Source: Burkholderiaceae bacterium (GTDB taxonomy: Bacteria > Pseudomonadota > Gammaproteobacteria > Burkholderiales > Burkholderiaceae). From it: a stretch of DNA of 7,187 bases. Both the position numbers and the translations under genes were made by a program. Under the pieces are notes generated by a model, which did no database searches, was not told the DNA's origin, and was given only the letters and a program-made list of their open reading frames with translations. The stretch is from the NCBI GenBank assembly GCA_947461805.1, contig CANHMJ010000073.1, positions 1 through 7,187 on the forward strand, read 5' to 3'. Of the stretch, positions 6,753 to 7,187 are shown piece by piece (position 1 is the first letter of the stretch; the number at the start of each line of letters is the position of its first letter).

Positions 6753-7187
6753 ATGGCTGAAATGTCCTACCAAGATCGCCGTAGCAAGCTGAAGAACTAC
6801 TTCGATCGGACCGCAGTCGATGCGTGGGCTAAGCTCACCTCCGATGCGCCAGTGAGCGGCATTCGGGCGACGGTCCGCGCAGGTAGAGACCAAACCCGTC
6901 AGCGTATTTTGAACCGCTTGCCCGAAGATTTAAGCGGTAAGCGGATCTTGGATGCTGGTTGCGGTACCGGCGCGTTGGCTTTAGAAATGGCCAAGCGTGG
7001 TGCACACGTCGTTGCAGTCGATTTATCACCAAAATTAGTCGAGTTAGCGCAGGAACGCATCCCCGCAGAAGAGCGCCAGAATATTACCTTTCATTCGGGT
7101 GACATGCTCGATGAGGCGTTTGGGGAGTTTGACTATGTTGTGGGTATGGATTCGATGATCCATTACCAGTCCGATGACATGGTGAAT
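6753..7187 (+). CDS. bchM: BchM, Mg-protoporphyrin IX O-methyltransferase (N-terminal part; 3' end outside window)
   Basis: BchM transfers a methyl group from S-adenosylmethionine to the C13 propionate of Mg-protoporphyrin IX, the step directly after Mg chelation, and is known to be helped by BchH. The frame is open from ATG at 6753 to the window end. This gives 145 residues of an expected 225-235, so about 85 C-terminal residues are missing. The family N-terminus is clear: LKNYFDRTAVDAWAKLTSD (13-31) and VRAGRDQTRQRILNRLP (41-57). The Rossmann-fold SAM motif I is LDAGCGTGALALEMA (66-80), the acidic residue after strand 2 is Asp90 (VAVDLSP), and later blocks are FHSGDM (113-118) and FDYVVGMDSMIHY (126-138). 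An ATG at 6762 (residue 4) is an alternative start. A weak GGGA eleven bases before 6753 slightly favours the first. The gene sits two bases after bchL, implying coupled translation. Confidence 0.95.
   Translation, partial: MAEMSYQDRRSKLKNYFDRTAVDAWAKLTSDAPVSGIRATVRAGRDQTRQRILNRLPEDLSGKRILDAGCGTGALALEMAKRGAHVVAVDLSPKLVELAQERIPAEERQNITFHSGDMLDEAFGEFDYVVGMDSMIHYQSDDMVN

Noticed and set aside
434..6753. Internal promoter, PpsR/CrtJ-type TGT-N12-ACA operator, or terminator
   Set aside because: There is no non-coding spacer above 2 bases, and I noticed no operator pair or hairpin with a T-run; the scan by eye was not exhaustive.
6835..7032. - strand open frame opposite the start of bchM
   Set aside because: The + strand here encodes the clear BchM N-terminus and SAM motif I; the antisense frame is incidental.

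Overview
The window is a stretch of a bacterial photosynthesis gene cluster. It carries five bacteriochlorophyll biosynthesis genes on the + strand, in the order bchN (3' end only) - bchB - bchH - bchL - bchM (5' part only). This is the conserved core of the bchFNBHLM operon of purple (proteobacterial) phototrophs. The protein sequences resemble proteobacterial rather than cyanobacterial or green-bacterial versions: the BchL N-terminus has the DGEGSVQVHLD segment, and BchB ends in an intact PCP_red domain. Base composition is moderate, roughly half G+C by eye, and AT-ending codons such as TTA, GAT and ATT are common. This differs from the very GC-rich codon use of Rhodobacter or Rubrivivax. 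My best guess is a freshwater betaproteobacterial (Burkholderiales, Polynucleobacter-like) aerobic anoxygenic phototroph. The phylum-level call is firm; the genus is inference.

Layout: 1-434 is the C-terminal third of bchN; 436-2055 is complete bchB; 2045-5842 is complete bchH, with a start chosen inside the end of bchB; 5842-6750 is complete bchL; 6753-7187 is the first 145 codons of bchM, cut by the window edge. The junctions are a 1-base gap, an 11-base overlap, a 1-base overlap and a 2-base gap. There is therefore no room for an internal promoter or terminator outside coding sequence, and the block is almost certainly co-transcribed and translationally coupled. No RNA genes, mobile elements, CRISPR arrays or repeats were recognised, and no non-coding stretch is longer than 2 bases.

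How the genes work together: BchH binds protoporphyrin IX and, with BchI and BchD (not in the window), inserts Mg2+. BchM then methylates Mg-protoporphyrin IX using S-adenosylmethionine. After isocyclic ring formation (enzyme not in the window), the dark-operative protochlorophyllide reductase reduces ring D to give chlorophyllide a. That enzyme consists of BchL (ATP-dependent reductase) and BchN-BchB (catalytic heterotetramer), and resembles nitrogenase. The window thus encodes two early Mg-branch steps and one complete later step, apart from the missing bchN N-terminus.

I see no previously undescribed system here. It is a well-conserved operon; the findings below are modest points about cofactor ligands, gene junctions, a homopolymer pair and a variable linker.
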